A stretch of 36,927 nucleotides of DNA from Pseudonocardia asaccharolytica DSM 44247 = NBRC 16224 (lineage in GTDB: Bacteria; Actinomycetota; Actinomycetes; Mycobacteriales; Pseudonocardiaceae), in NCBI RefSeq assembly GCF_000423625.1, contig NZ_AUII01000034.1:1-36927 (forward strand). The letters are read 5' to 3'. The notes beneath the pieces were generated by a model, which was not told the DNA's origin, did no database searches, and saw nothing but the letters and a program-made list of their open reading frames with translations. Positions 23,529-31,717 of the stretch are shown here, piece by piece. Position 1 is the stretch's first letter. Every line of letters begins with the position of its first letter. Position numbers and translations under genes: made by a program.

Positions 23529-24601
23529 TTAGCCGACCGGTGCGGGCGCCTGGTTGTCGGCGAGGGCCGCCGCGCCGTCGGCCCGGCGCCACGACGGCCA
23601 CGCCAGCACCACAAGCCCGGCCGCCGCGAGACCCGCGAAGACCCAGACGCCGACGGCCACCGCGGGCGCCATGCCCGCGGAGAACAGCAGGCTGCGCAAT
23701 GCATCGGCGGCGAACCGGAACGGCGTCCACGACCACAGCAGCACCCGGTAGCAGGGGTGCAGCAGCTCGGGCACCTGGCCCACCACCGCGGGCGCGGTCA
23801 GGTACAGCAGCGCAAGCAGGCCGATACCCGGGAGCCCGGCCAGCCGCAGCACCGCCGCCTGCAGGAGCCCGAACCCGCCCGCGACGAGGGCGAGGAAGCC
23901 CAGCGCCCCCAGGTCCAGTCGATCCCCAGACCCCACAGCGCCTCGAAGCCGAGAATGACCGCGGGACCGGCGACGGCGATCGTCGCGGCACCGACCATGG
24001 CCGCGCCGACCGGCAAGCCTCGACCGGCGCGCGCGAACCTGAGCAGCAGCACCGCGTTGGCCGCCAGTCCGCCGATCCACAGCAACGCGGTGGCCACCAG
24101 CGGCAGCGCCCGCGCGGCCGGTGGAGCGGGATGCACCGTGGTCGCGGTGATGGCGGGTGCGACACCCGTCCGCTGGGTGATGGCCTGCGCGATCGCCCCG
24201 CCGGCGCGGCCCAGCATCTGCTCGGCGACCTGGGTTCCCGAGGGGTTGACCGCCCCAGAGGTCGTCGTCGTGATCGCGAGGCCCTCGCTCGTGGGCGCGA
24301 TCTCCAGAATCCCGTAGACCTCGGCGTCGTCGAGCAGCTCGGTGGCCGTGACCGCATCGACGACGTGCCATTCCACTGCGTCGCCGCCCTGCGTCCCGAT
24401 CTGCTGGGCCATCGGCGCCAGCGCCGCCCCGGCGTCTCCCCTCGGTATCACCAAGGCCAGCGGTACGCCGCGCGGCGCCACGGTGGTCTGCACCCCGAAG
24501 GTCAGCAGGCCGAGCACAACGGCCACCAATGCACCGACCAGTCCCGTCGCGAGCCCGATACGCCATCGGACGGGCGCGATCCGTGCCCTCACCTCGATCA
24601 C
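23529..24601 (-). pseudogene. ABC-2/YhgE-Pip-like membrane permease, frameshifted
   Basis: From GTG 24601 the first frame gives a cytoplasmic start, a transmembrane helix (IGLATGLVGALVAVVLGLL) and an extracellular domain (VPLALVIPRGDAG...). Further helices (LPLVATALLWIGGLAANAVLLL, then 'AAMVGAATIAVAGPAVILGF') follow. Near 23900-23940 the membrane sequence continues in another frame (LGALGFLALVAGGFGLLQAA) through four more helices to the stop at 23529. Restoring one base in one of the C-runs (G-runs on the coding strand) there rejoins the protein at about 357 residues. So it is a one-base-deletion pseudogene, a sequencing error, or much less likely a programmed frameshift. Two operator-like palindromes lie just upstream, as for TetR-controlled permeases. 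Confidence 0.75.
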
Positions 24602-24612
24602 CCCTCTCTTCC

Positions 24613-24664
24613 TCAACGAGCGTTGAATATAGGCCCACCGACCACCCCGGTCAACGCATGTTGA
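24613..24664. promoter_or_regulatory. Twin TetR-type operators upstream of the permease
   Basis: Two related 14-bp palindromes are visible: TCAACGAGCGTTGA (24613-24626) and TCAACGCATGTTGA (24651-24664). Each is followed by AAT(A/T)T, and their starts are 38 bp apart. Symmetric sites of this size are typical of TetR-family repressors. No TetR gene is present beside them. Confidence 0.6.
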
Positions 24665-24733
24665 ATTTCATGGAAGAGATCGCGCGGACGGACTGTTGGG
24701 AGGGAGGTACCCACGCGAGAAGGAGGTGGCCTC

Positions 24734-25111
24734 ATGGCCACGGTCGAGCTGACCACGGAGAACTTCAACGACGTCGTCGGAGCCGACGGAACGGTGTTCG
24801 TCGACTTCTGGGCGGGATGGTGCGGCCCGTGCCGCCAGTTCGCGCCCGTGTTCGAGCAGGCCTCGGAGCAGCACACCGACATCACGTTCGGCAAGGTCGA
24901 CACCGAGGCCGAGACGGCCCTGGCCCAGGCCTTCGGTATCTCGTCGATCCCGACGCTGATGGCCGTGCGCGACGGCGTCGTGCTCTACTCGCAGCCTGGC
25001 GCACTGCCCGCCCCCGCGCTCGAGGACCTCATCGAGCAGGTACGTGCCGTCGACATGGACGAGGTGCGCCGCAAGGTCAACGAACAGCAGGCGCAGCAGC
25101 CCGGAGCCTGA
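24734..25111 (+). CDS. trxA: Thioredoxin
   Basis: This 125-residue thioredoxin has active site WCGPC (Cys30, Cys33) after FVDFWAGWC and the cis-proline loop SSIPTLM. It reduces protein disulfides in the cytoplasm. A ~15-residue charged, glutamine-rich tail (DEVRRKVNEQQAQQPGA) extends past the fold. ATG 24734 has AAGGAGGTGG upstream. It is intact although the genes on both sides are broken, which suggests it is under selection. Promoter elements may lie within the operator region 24613-24664. Confidence 0.92.
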   Translation: MATVELTTENFNDVVGADGTVFVDFWAGWCGPCRQFAPVFEQASEQHTDITFGKVDTEAETALAQAFGISSIPTLMAVRDGVVLYSQPGALPAPALEDLIEQVRAVDMDEVRRKVNEQQAQQPGA

Positions 25112-25402
25112 CCGGACCACGCAAGATCGCCCCGGGCTCGGTTCTCAACTGCTGACCCGGCAGCGCGCTGGGCACATCCCCGGGCGCCGTCGGGTAACAC
25201 AACGAGGTGTCGCCTCGCGCGGCACCGCCGCGCGGGGCCGGTCCGCAGCCGCGCATCGCGGTACGTCGTTGTCGGCAGGCCACCCCCGGCCCGCCGAGAA
25301 CGAGGCATCCGCCTGGATCGGCGCTCCCCGATCGAGCCCCTCATTCGCCGGGCACGCTCAATTCCTTGGACAGCCCACGCACGGACGAGGCACGGTGCTC
25401 GC

Positions 25403-26069
25403 GTGGCAGGTTTGACATCCGCGCAGGTGGAGCAGTTCGTCGAGGAAGGCTTCGTGCACCTCGCCGACGCCTTCCCGCGCTCGGTCGCCGACGAGCCGTT
25501 CCGCGTCGCCGCGAACACCCGCGGCTGCACGCCGCCTGCGACCAACTCGTCGGCGCCGGTCGCTGGCTGCCTCGCGTCGGACTCGGCACCTTCCCGATCC
25601 GGTCCCACATCCCGACGATCCGGGCGACGATGGCTGGCACGTCGAGGGCAGCTTCCCCGACGGCGCCGGCTACCGGCTCAACCTGCGTTCCCGCGGCCGA
25701 GCCCTCCTCATGCTGTTCCTGTTCTCCGACATCGGCCCGCACGACGCCCCGACCCGCATCCGGGCCGGCTCCCACCTCGACATCCCGCCGCTGCTCGCGC
25801 CCTCAGGCGACGACAGCGTCGAGTTCTTCGAGTTCGCCAGGCGGGCGGTTCCGGCCACGGCGAACCGGCCCGTCGCCACGGCTACCGGCGCGGCTGGCGA
25901 TGTGTACCTGTACCACCCGTTCCTGGTGCACGCGGCGCAGCGCCACCGCGGTCACCAGCCGAAGTTCATGGCCCAACCGCCGTTGGAGCCGGTGGGCGAA
26001 CTCGAGCTGGAGCGCCCCGACCCGTCACCCGTCGAACGCGCGGTGTGCCGCGGGCTGGACATGGCGTGA
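25403..26069 (+). pseudogene. Phytanoyl-CoA dioxygenase (PhyH)-family gene, frameshifted
   Basis: Three frames carry successive parts of one Fe(II)/2-oxoglutarate dioxygenase. The N-terminus (AGLTSAQVEQFVEEGFVHL) starts at GTG 25403. After a shift near 25520 comes RLHAACDQLVGAGRWLPRVG. After a second shift near 25602 comes HPDDPGDDGWHVEGSFPDG, with the metal motif His-Val-Glu, and then YLYHPFLVHAAQRHRG, with the distal His, to the stop at 26069. About 30 residues seem missing between SVADE and PFRVAANT compared with the family, by memory. Each shift is repaired by adding one base. It is non-functional as written. Confidence 0.78.
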
Positions 26070-26345
26070 GGCCCACGGTCGCGACGTCGTCGAAGGAGCA
26101 CCGCGCCGCGAACCGGTGCTGATCCACCCGCGCTCGGCGGCCGGGGTCGGGCACGCGTTGGGCAACGTGTTCACGTGGCGTGGAACACCAAGCGGCCGCA
26201 CGGAGCTACTCCGTTCAGCCCTCTACACCGACAGATGGCTATACACCTCGGTCGCCTTCTCACACGAATAGACCTATGAACGACCATTCGGGGCATCCCC
26301 CATCGAGATGTTGTCACTTCTTGTGAACGGGATCACCCTGAGCCC

Positions 26346-27395
26346 ATGCCGCCCACCACCGTCCATCTGAACGGCGGCGTCAATCTTCGCGACGCCGAGA
26401 CCGTGATGCGCGAGATCCTTACCCGGGTACCGGCCGGGCTGCGATCCCTACCGGATGGCGAGACCGGAGATCGCCAGCAGTGGATCTTCTTCCAGCTCCA
26501 GAAGTTCTGGCAGACGCCGGGGATCGAGGATGCCGGAACCGGTGACCAGCCCGCCGAGGGCTACGACGCGATGCCCAAGGTCCGGCTGGCCGAGGGCGTC
26601 GACCCCGCTGTGGTGAACTGGCCCAACCTCGGCTACGCCGAGGCCTACCAGGAGTCGTACGCGACCTTCCAGCGGCTCCGGAAGGAAGGCCTCGTCCCGG
26701 AAGGGCTGCGCTTCCAGGTCCAGTACCCGACCCCGCTCGCGTCGATCAACGCATGGTTCGTCCCGGAGGACCAGAACCGGGTCGAGGCATCCTACGAGCG
26801 GGCCCTGTTCACCGACCTGGACCGGCTGCTCGAGGCCCTGCCGCACGACGAGATCGCCGTCCAGTGGGACGTCGCCGTGGAGTTCGCGATTCTCGCGGGC
26901 GGCTTCGTCACGGCCCCGGGCCAGGAGTTCGGCGAGATCATCGCGCGCCTGGCGCGCTGCGTGGACCGAGTACCGTCCGACGTCCCGGTCGGGCTGCACC
27001 TGTGCTACGGCGACTACCAGCACCGGCATTTCGCGGAGCCCGAATCCCTTGCCCTGCAGGTGCGCATGGCCAACTCGGTGGACGCGGCGGCCGGTCGGCA
27101 GGTCAGCTGGTACGCGTTCACCGTCCCCCAGTACCAGCGGGACCCGGCCTACTTCGCGCCGCTGCGCGAGCTGCGCCGCCGCGAGGGGACGGAACTGTTC
27201 TTCGCCCTGGTTCCCTACCACCCCGGGGAGCAGGAGCCGGGCACCACCGAGGAGCAGGTCCGGCTCGTCGACGAATACCTGGCCGACGGCGAATGGGGGA
27301 TCTGCACCGAATGCGGCATGGCCCGCGCCGAGCCGGAGGAGATCCCGGCGCTCCTCGACCGGCACCGGGAGATCCTCGCCGCCTACGCGTCGTAA
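26346..27395 (+). CDS. MetE-like (cobalamin-independent methionine synthase fold) protein of unknown function
   Basis: This 349-residue protein has the UROD/MetE-type barrel. Candidate zinc ligands are His218 and Cys220 in GLHLCYGDY and Cys323 in CTECGMAR, matching the H-x-C...C pattern that activates thiols in MetE and related thiol alkyltransferases. It starts VHLNGGVNLRDAE and has an early RSLPDGETGDRQQW segment, typical of an uncharacterised family rather than of MetE itself. The substrate is unknown. Epoxyalkane:CoM transferase is a distant superfamily relative, but this protein lacks its usual N-terminus as I remember it. No clear Shine-Dalgarno sequence. It is intact within a stretch of broken genes. 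Confidence 0.7.
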   Translation: MPPTTVHLNGGVNLRDAETVMREILTRVPAGLRSLPDGETGDRQQWIFFQLQKFWQTPGIEDAGTGDQPAEGYDAMPKVRLAEGVDPAVVNWPNLGYAEAYQESYATFQRLRKEGLVPEGLRFQVQYPTPLASINAWFVPEDQNRVEASYERALFTDLDRLLEALPHDEIAVQWDVAVEFAILAGGFVTAPGQEFGEIIARLARCVDRVPSDVPVGLHLCYGDYQHRHFAEPESLALQVRMANSVDAAAGRQVSWYAFTVPQYQRDPAYFAPLRELRRREGTELFFALVPYHPGEQEPGTTEEQVRLVDEYLADGEWGICTECGMARAEPEEIPALLDRHREILAAYAS

Positions 27396-27434
27396 CCCGA
27401 TGCCGTGCGGCCGGGCGGCTCGGGAGCCGCCAGC

Positions 27435-27981
27435 ATGTCGACCGCGACGTTGGGAGCTACTCCCGTTCGCTACCGAACTATAGGCACATCAGGCAGCAGG
27501 AGGCGGTCGGGGCCAGGCGGGAGCGGCTGGCGGCGCTGCCGGCGGAGGCGGAGCTACATCCCCACGCGACGATGGCGCCCGGGATGGCGGCGGTACTGCG
27601 CGGTCTGCCCGACGGCGGTTCGACGTTCGCCGAATTCGACCGCGCGATGCTGGTGCTGATCGACACCGGCGCCGTTCCGGCCGCACGGGCCGAATTCACC
27701 GCGCTGTTTCGCCCCTTCACCGAGCCCGAGGCGTTCGCCCGCGGACACGCCCTCCACGCCCGGCTGGACGAGCTCGCCGACCCCACCGATCCCCGCGTCG
27801 CCGCGCTCGCCGGTGACCTCGCCGCGCACATTCCCGACGAGCTGGCTTCGATGATCGCCACGAGCCTCGACGACACCGGTCAGTGGCTGGCGGCGATGTC
27901 GCAGGAGCTGTCCGCCGCGCAGGCCGAGGTCTTCCGACTGCTGTCGCGGTGCTCGCCCTGGAGGCCGCGACCGCGTCGCGA
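27435..27981 (+). pseudogene. Hypothetical gene, frameshifted
   Basis: ATG 27435 has GGGAG 8 bases upstream and opens MSTATLGATPVRYR. Near 27480 the coding sense moves to another frame (RQQEAVGARRERLAALPAEA), which runs as a helical soluble protein (TFAEFDRAMLVLIDTGAVPA...) to about 27950. There it shifts again towards VLALEAATASRMYRT. I do not recognise the family. Codon usage in the middle part is normal for the genome, supporting former coding. The right boundary is approximate. Confidence 0.5.
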
Positions 27982-28552
27982 ATGTACCGAACCGAGGGCC
28001 GGACCGAACCGGTGCGCCGGATCATGGGTTCGAGCTGAAGGGCATGGTCAGCCTCGTCCTCTGGATCATCGGGCGCCGCCACGGTGTGCCGCCCGGTGCC
28101 ACCGCCGTGTCGTACGCCCGCGCCCAGACGTCGATGACGATGATGTTCCTGTTCGCAATGGTCGTGGAGCTGGTGGCCGTGGAGATTCTGCTGCGGGCGA
28201 TCGCCGCACCGACGGCCCTGCGCATCCTGATTCTCGTGATCGACGCCTACGGGTCCTGATCGCGCTCGCGGTCATCGCGGCCGGCGTCACCCGGCCCCAC
28301 GTCGTCTCCGCCGACGAACTGCGCATCCGCTACGGCTCGTTCTTCGATCTGCGCGTTCCCCGCGCGCAGATCGCCGGAGTGCACCACCGCCGCAACCTCA
28401 ACGAGCGCGGCACGATCAAGGCCGAGGACGACCGGCTCGCCGTGGCGGTGTTCTCCCAGACCAATCTGGTCCTCGAGCTGGCCGAACCGATCACCGCCGT
28501 CCGCCCGCTCGGACACAGCGTCAAGCCCTGTGAGTGCGTAACAGTGTTCTAA
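27982..28552 (+). pseudogene. Small membrane protein gene, frameshifted and truncated by a palindrome
   Basis: Reading MYRTEGRTEPVR from ATG 27982, then after a shift near 28018 DHGFELKGMVSLVLWIIGRRHG, gives a protein with two hydrophobic segments (MTMMFLFAMVVELVAVEILL; LIALAVIAAGV). Near 28252 a missing G in GGG moves the frame again to VLIALAVIAAGVTRPHVVSA and an extramembrane PH-like tail ending PITAVRPLG. The frame then runs into the second 46-bp palindrome and stops inside it. It looks like a decayed actinobacterial membrane protein gene whose 3' end is lost. Confidence 0.6.
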
Positions 28553-28572
28553 CACTGTTACGCACTCACAGG
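28527..28572. repeat. 46-bp perfect palindrome, copy 2
   Basis: Arms 28527-28548 and 28551-28572 flank CT. It is the same as copy 1 (23465-23510) except that one T-A pair in the stem is C-G here, changed in both arms. It ends the preceding membrane pseudogene and lies 76 bp before the htrA start, so a terminator role is possible. Retained pairing despite base change is direct evidence that the stem matters or that arms are homogenised. Confidence 0.9.
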
Positions 28573-28648
28573 CCGGGTGAGCAGGCAACTCGCCAATTCC
28601 CAGCTTTTCCACAGCGGCGTCTCAGCTTGGGCGCTCATCGTGGAAAAC

Positions 28649-30073
28649 ATGAACGACGAGCAGCGGGGGCAGGGCCGGCCCGACGGGACGGGCGAGCCCG
28701 ACGAGCCCCGTATCCGGCAGCCCTCGATGCCGTCCACCGGCGGCCCCGCGCACGATGCGGACAAGCCAGCCGAGCCGCCCGGCGGCTGGGCTGGGTCACA
28801 GCCCTACGACGCCGGCCCGTACGGTGCGCCCTGGGGTACCCCTCAGCCGCCCTACGGGTTCCCGGGATCGGCCCGGAACGAACCCGGCCGGCAGACCACG
28901 ACTCTCCCCGCCGACCCGCCGCGCAGGCGCAGGCCGATGGTCGGCATCATCGCGGCCGCACTCATCGCGGGCCTGGTCGGCGGCGGCGCCGGCTTCGGCG
29001 GCGCGTACGCGCTCCTCGACCACGACCGGGGCAGCGGTGTCGTGCTGAGCGCCACGCCGGCCAGCGGGACGACCAGCCCGACAACCGATGGGACCGTGGC
29101 GGCCGCGGCCGCCAAGGCCCTGCCGAGCACGGTCGACATCGTGGTGACGATGCCGCAGGGCACCGGCGAGGGCAGCGGGGTCATCCTCACCGCCGACGGC
29201 GCGGTCCTCACCAACAACCATGTCGTCGCCGGCGCCGAGGGGCCGATCACGGTGACCCTCGCCGACGGCAGCAAGCACTCCGCGACCGTCGTCGGCACCT
29301 CACCCAGCTACGACCTCGCGGTGATCAAGATGAACGGCGTCTCCGGGCTCACCCCGGCCACCCTCGGCCGCTCCCAGGACGTCAAGGTCGGTCAGCAGGT
29401 GGTCGCGATCGGTTCGCCGCAAGGCCTCAGCGGCACGGTCACCACCGGTATCGTCAGCGCGCTCAACCGCACGGTGGCGGTGCAGGGCCAGAACGGCTCG
29501 GGCGTCGTCTACAACGGTCTGCAGACCGACGCCCCGATCAACCAGGGGAACTCCGGCGGCCCGCTGGTCAACCTCGACGGGCAGGTCATCGGGGTCAACT
29601 CGGCGATCGCGACGGCGAGCCGGAGCACCGGCAGCATCGGGCTGGGCTTCGCCATCCCGGTCGACCAGGCCCGCCGGGTGTCCCAGGAGATCCTGGACAC
29701 CGGCAAGGCCACCAAGCCGGTGCTGGGCGTGCAGGGCAGCACTCCGACCGTCCGGACGTCCAGCACCGTGGGCGGCGCGACGATCGGCCAGGTCCAGGAC
29801 GGCTCGCCGGCGGCCGCGGCCGGGCTCGAGGCGGAGGATGTGGTCACGAAGGTCGGCGACACGAACGTCAAGGACTTCGCCGATCTCGTCGCCCGCATCG
29901 GTTCGTACGCGCCCGGCGAGCAGGTCCCGCTGACCGTGACCAGCGGCGGGTCGACCCGCATCGTCGAGGTCACCCTCGGCAGCGTGACCGACCAGGCGCC
30001 GACGACGAGCGGTGGCGGGTCCTTCAGGGGTGGGTCGCCGTTCGGCGGGCCCAACCCGTTCGGGGACAACTGA
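28649..30073 (+). CDS. HtrA/DegP-like serine protease, membrane-anchored
   Basis: This 474-residue trypsin-like protease of the HtrA family would act outside the membrane in protein quality control. A Pro/Gly-rich cytoplasmic region (1-95) is followed by one transmembrane helix (about 97-122, MVGIIAAALIAGLVGGGAG). The protease domain has catalytic His191 (TNNHVVAG), Asp222 (SYDLAVIK) and Ser302 (GNSGGPL). A single PDZ domain occupies about 365-460, with a Gly/Ser/Pro tail. ATG 28649 fits best; the frame is open upstream to 28577. Architecture matches actinobacterial PepD/HtrA proteins. A hairpin follows at 30087. Confidence 0.9.
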   Translation: MNDEQRGQGRPDGTGEPDEPRIRQPSMPSTGGPAHDADKPAEPPGGWAGSQPYDAGPYGAPWGTPQPPYGFPGSARNEPGRQTTTLPADPPRRRRPMVGIIAAALIAGLVGGGAGFGGAYALLDHDRGSGVVLSATPASGTTSPTTDGTVAAAAAKALPSTVDIVVTMPQGTGEGSGVILTADGAVLTNNHVVAGAEGPITVTLADGSKHSATVVGTSPSYDLAVIKMNGVSGLTPATLGRSQDVKVGQQVVAIGSPQGLSGTVTTGIVSALNRTVAVQGQNGSGVVYNGLQTDAPINQGNSGGPLVNLDGQVIGVNSAIATASRSTGSIGLGFAIPVDQARRVSQEILDTGKATKPVLGVQGSTPTVRTSSTVGGATIGQVQDGSPAAAAGLEAEDVVTKVGDTNVKDFADLVARIGSYAPGEQVPLTVTSGGSTRIVEVTLGSVTDQAPTTSGGGSFRGGSPFGGPNPFGDN

Positions 30074-30086
30074 TCGGGGGTCGGCG

Positions 30087-30129
30087 GGACGGGGTATGGG
30101 CCGCATTGGGGGCAGCCCATACCCCGTCC
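30087..30129. terminator. Bidirectional terminator between htrA-like and CoA-transferase genes
   Basis: A perfect 15-bp stem (30087-30101 with 30115-30129, GGACGGGGTATGGGC) with a 13-base loop fills the gap between two convergent stop codons (30073 and 30134). Confidence 0.8.
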
Positions 30130-30133
30130 GCGG

Positions 30134-31342
30134 TCATTGTCCGTCGGCGAGCAGCCAGGCGCGCACCTCGTCGCCGTCCGCCCCCAGCCCCGGCGGGGAC
30201 CGCCGGTAGGACGGTGGGGTGACCGAGTAGTCGACCGGGTTACGCACCGTCGGCACCGCGGCCGAATCGCTCGGGTACACCACCGGTTCGAGGCCAAGGT
30301 CCTCGGCGAGCGCGACGCCCTCGGCGACGGTGTTGATCGGACCGCAGGGCACTCCGACGCCGGTGAGGATGTCGAACCACTCCTTGGCGCCGCGGGCCGC
30401 CAGCTTCTCCACCAGCACCCCGAGGATCTCCTCGCGGTGGACGATGCGTTCGGTCATCGTGGCGAACCGCGGATCGTCGGGCAGGCCGGCGGCCCCGACG
30501 GCCTCGCACAGCCTGCGGAACTGCCGGTCGTTGGCGGCGATGACGATCAGCTCGCCATCGGCGGTGGCCATCGGCTCGTAGGGAAACACGCTCGGGTGCT
30601 CGTTACCCATCCGGTGCGGCACCACCCCGCCCGCGACGACCGCCGAGGTCTGGTTGACCAGGCTGGACAGCGCCGCGGACAGCAGGTTCGTCTCGACCCG
30701 CTGCCCCACTCCGGTCCGCTCCCGGTGGCGCAGCGCGGCCAGCGTCGCGATCGCGGCGTGCAGCCCGGTCACCACGTCGAACACCGCCACCCCGGACCGG
30801 TAGGGCTCGCCGTCGGCGTCACCGGTGAGGCTCATCAGCCCTGAGGTGGCCTGCACCAGCAGGTCGTAACCGGGCAGGCGGGCGCCGTCCTTGCTGCCGA
30901 ACCCGCTGATCGAGCAGTACACGACGCTCGGGTTCCGCGCCCGCACGGCGTCGTAGTCCAACCCGAATCGGACCAGCCCGCCGGGCTTGAAGTTCTCGAC
31001 CATCACATCGGCGCGCGCGGACAGCCGGTGCGCGACGTCCTGGTCGGCCGGGTCGGCCAGATCCAGCGCGACCGACCGCTTGTTCCGATTGATCGACAGG
31101 TAGTAGGTGGCCACGCCGTCCCGGGTCGGCGGCCGCCAGGTACGGGTGTCGTCGCCCTGCGGGGACTCGACCTTGATCACCGTTGCGCCCAGATCGGCCA
31201 GCAGCATCGTCGTGTACGGCCCGGCGAGCACCCGGGAGAAATCGGCGACGAGCACCCCGTCCAACGGGCCACCGGCGGGCTCCTCGCCGGGCAGACCCCC
31301 CGTCTCCGTCGCCTCGCCGTCTCGGCCCTGCCCCTCGTGCAC
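30134..31342 (-). CDS. Class III CoA transferase (CaiB/BaiF family)
   Basis: This 402-residue enzyme moves CoA between carboxylic acids. The N-terminal GVLVADFSRVLAGPYTTMLL, 'DLGATVIKVE' and 'NRNKRSVALDL' blocks are family signatures. The catalytic Asp is probably Asp160 in PGYDLLVQATSG, aligned with Asp169 of formyl-CoA transferase. A ~25-residue acidic N-terminal extension precedes the fold. GTG 31342 has GGGGAG upstream. The neighbours are a broken enoyl-CoA hydratase (divergent) and, further on, an acyl-CoA dehydrogenase, hinting at a former acid-degradation locus. The specific acid is unknown. Confidence 0.87.
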   Translation of the reverse strand: MHEGQGRDGEATETGGLPGEEPAGGPLDGVLVADFSRVLAGPYTTMLLADLGATVIKVESPQGDDTRTWRPPTRDGVATYYLSINRNKRSVALDLADPADQDVAHRLSARADVMVENFKPGGLVRFGLDYDAVRARNPSVVYCSISGFGSKDGARLPGYDLLVQATSGLMSLTGDADGEPYRSGVAVFDVVTGLHAAIATLAALRHRERTGVGQRVETNLLSAALSSLVNQTSAVVAGGVVPHRMGNEHPSVFPYEPMATADGELIVIAANDRQFRRLCEAVGAAGLPDDPRFATMTERIVHREEILGVLVEKLAARGAKEWFDILTGVGVPCGPINTVAEGVALAEDLGLEPVVYPSDSAAVPTVRNPVDYSVTPPSYRRSPPGLGADGDEVRAWLLADGQ

Positions 31343-31457
31343 GTTCAGCTCCCCCGTTCGGCTATCGCTTCGATTCCGATCGTAGGTATACGTTGCACGG
31401 GAGCGGCCTGTCGCGGTCCGGGGTACACCGGAGTATCACGAGCCGAGGGAGACACGC

Positions 31458-31708
31458 GTGGGCAATCGGCTCACCGAGCCCGGCAAGACCCTCGCGGGGC
31501 GCTGGAGCTGGCCCGGCGGATCGGCGCGAACGGCCCGCTGGCCGTGCGGACGACCAAGAAGATCATCACGAGCGCCCCGGACCGGCCCGCGGCGGAACGC
31601 TGGGAGCGGCAGCAGACGATCATGAACCCGGTGATGTCGCCGGCCGACGCCCGGGAGGGCGCCACCGCCTTCGCCGAGAAGCGCGCACCCGTCTGGCGGG
31701 GGGAGTGA
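31458..31708 (+). pseudogene. Enoyl-CoA hydratase/isomerase remnant (C-terminal part)
   Basis: Only the last third of a crotonase-family protein remains. GTG 31458, with AGGGAG upstream, opens VGNRLTEPGKTLAG, a segment normally found about two-thirds into the protein. After a one-base shift near 31498 (missing G in a G-run) it continues ALELARRIGANGPLAVRTTK to the typical C-terminus EGATAFAEKRAPVWRG. The catalytic N-terminal two-thirds are deleted, so it cannot be active. Confidence 0.8.
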
Positions 31709-31717
31709 CGGCGCCGG

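Noticed and set aside
23900..23940. Programmed ribosomal frameshift in the permease gene
   Set aside because: G-runs are present, but no stimulatory structure or family precedent is evident, and neighbouring genes have similar one-base losses, so decay or sequencing error is simpler.
26070..26345. A coding fragment (VLIHPRSAAGVGHALGNVF) after the PhyH pseudogene
   Set aside because: It has no start site or convincing family match and is too short to call; it may be a gene remnant.
26346..27395. Epoxyalkane:coenzyme M transferase
   Set aside because: Zinc-ligand-like residues agree, but the N-terminus and overall sequence look like a separate uncharacterised MetE-like family and no other epoxide-carboxylation gene is present.
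23465..28572. A composite transposon bounded by the 46-bp palindromes
   Set aside because: No transposase lies between them, and the repeats are self-palindromic rather than typical insertion-sequence ends; no target duplication was seen.
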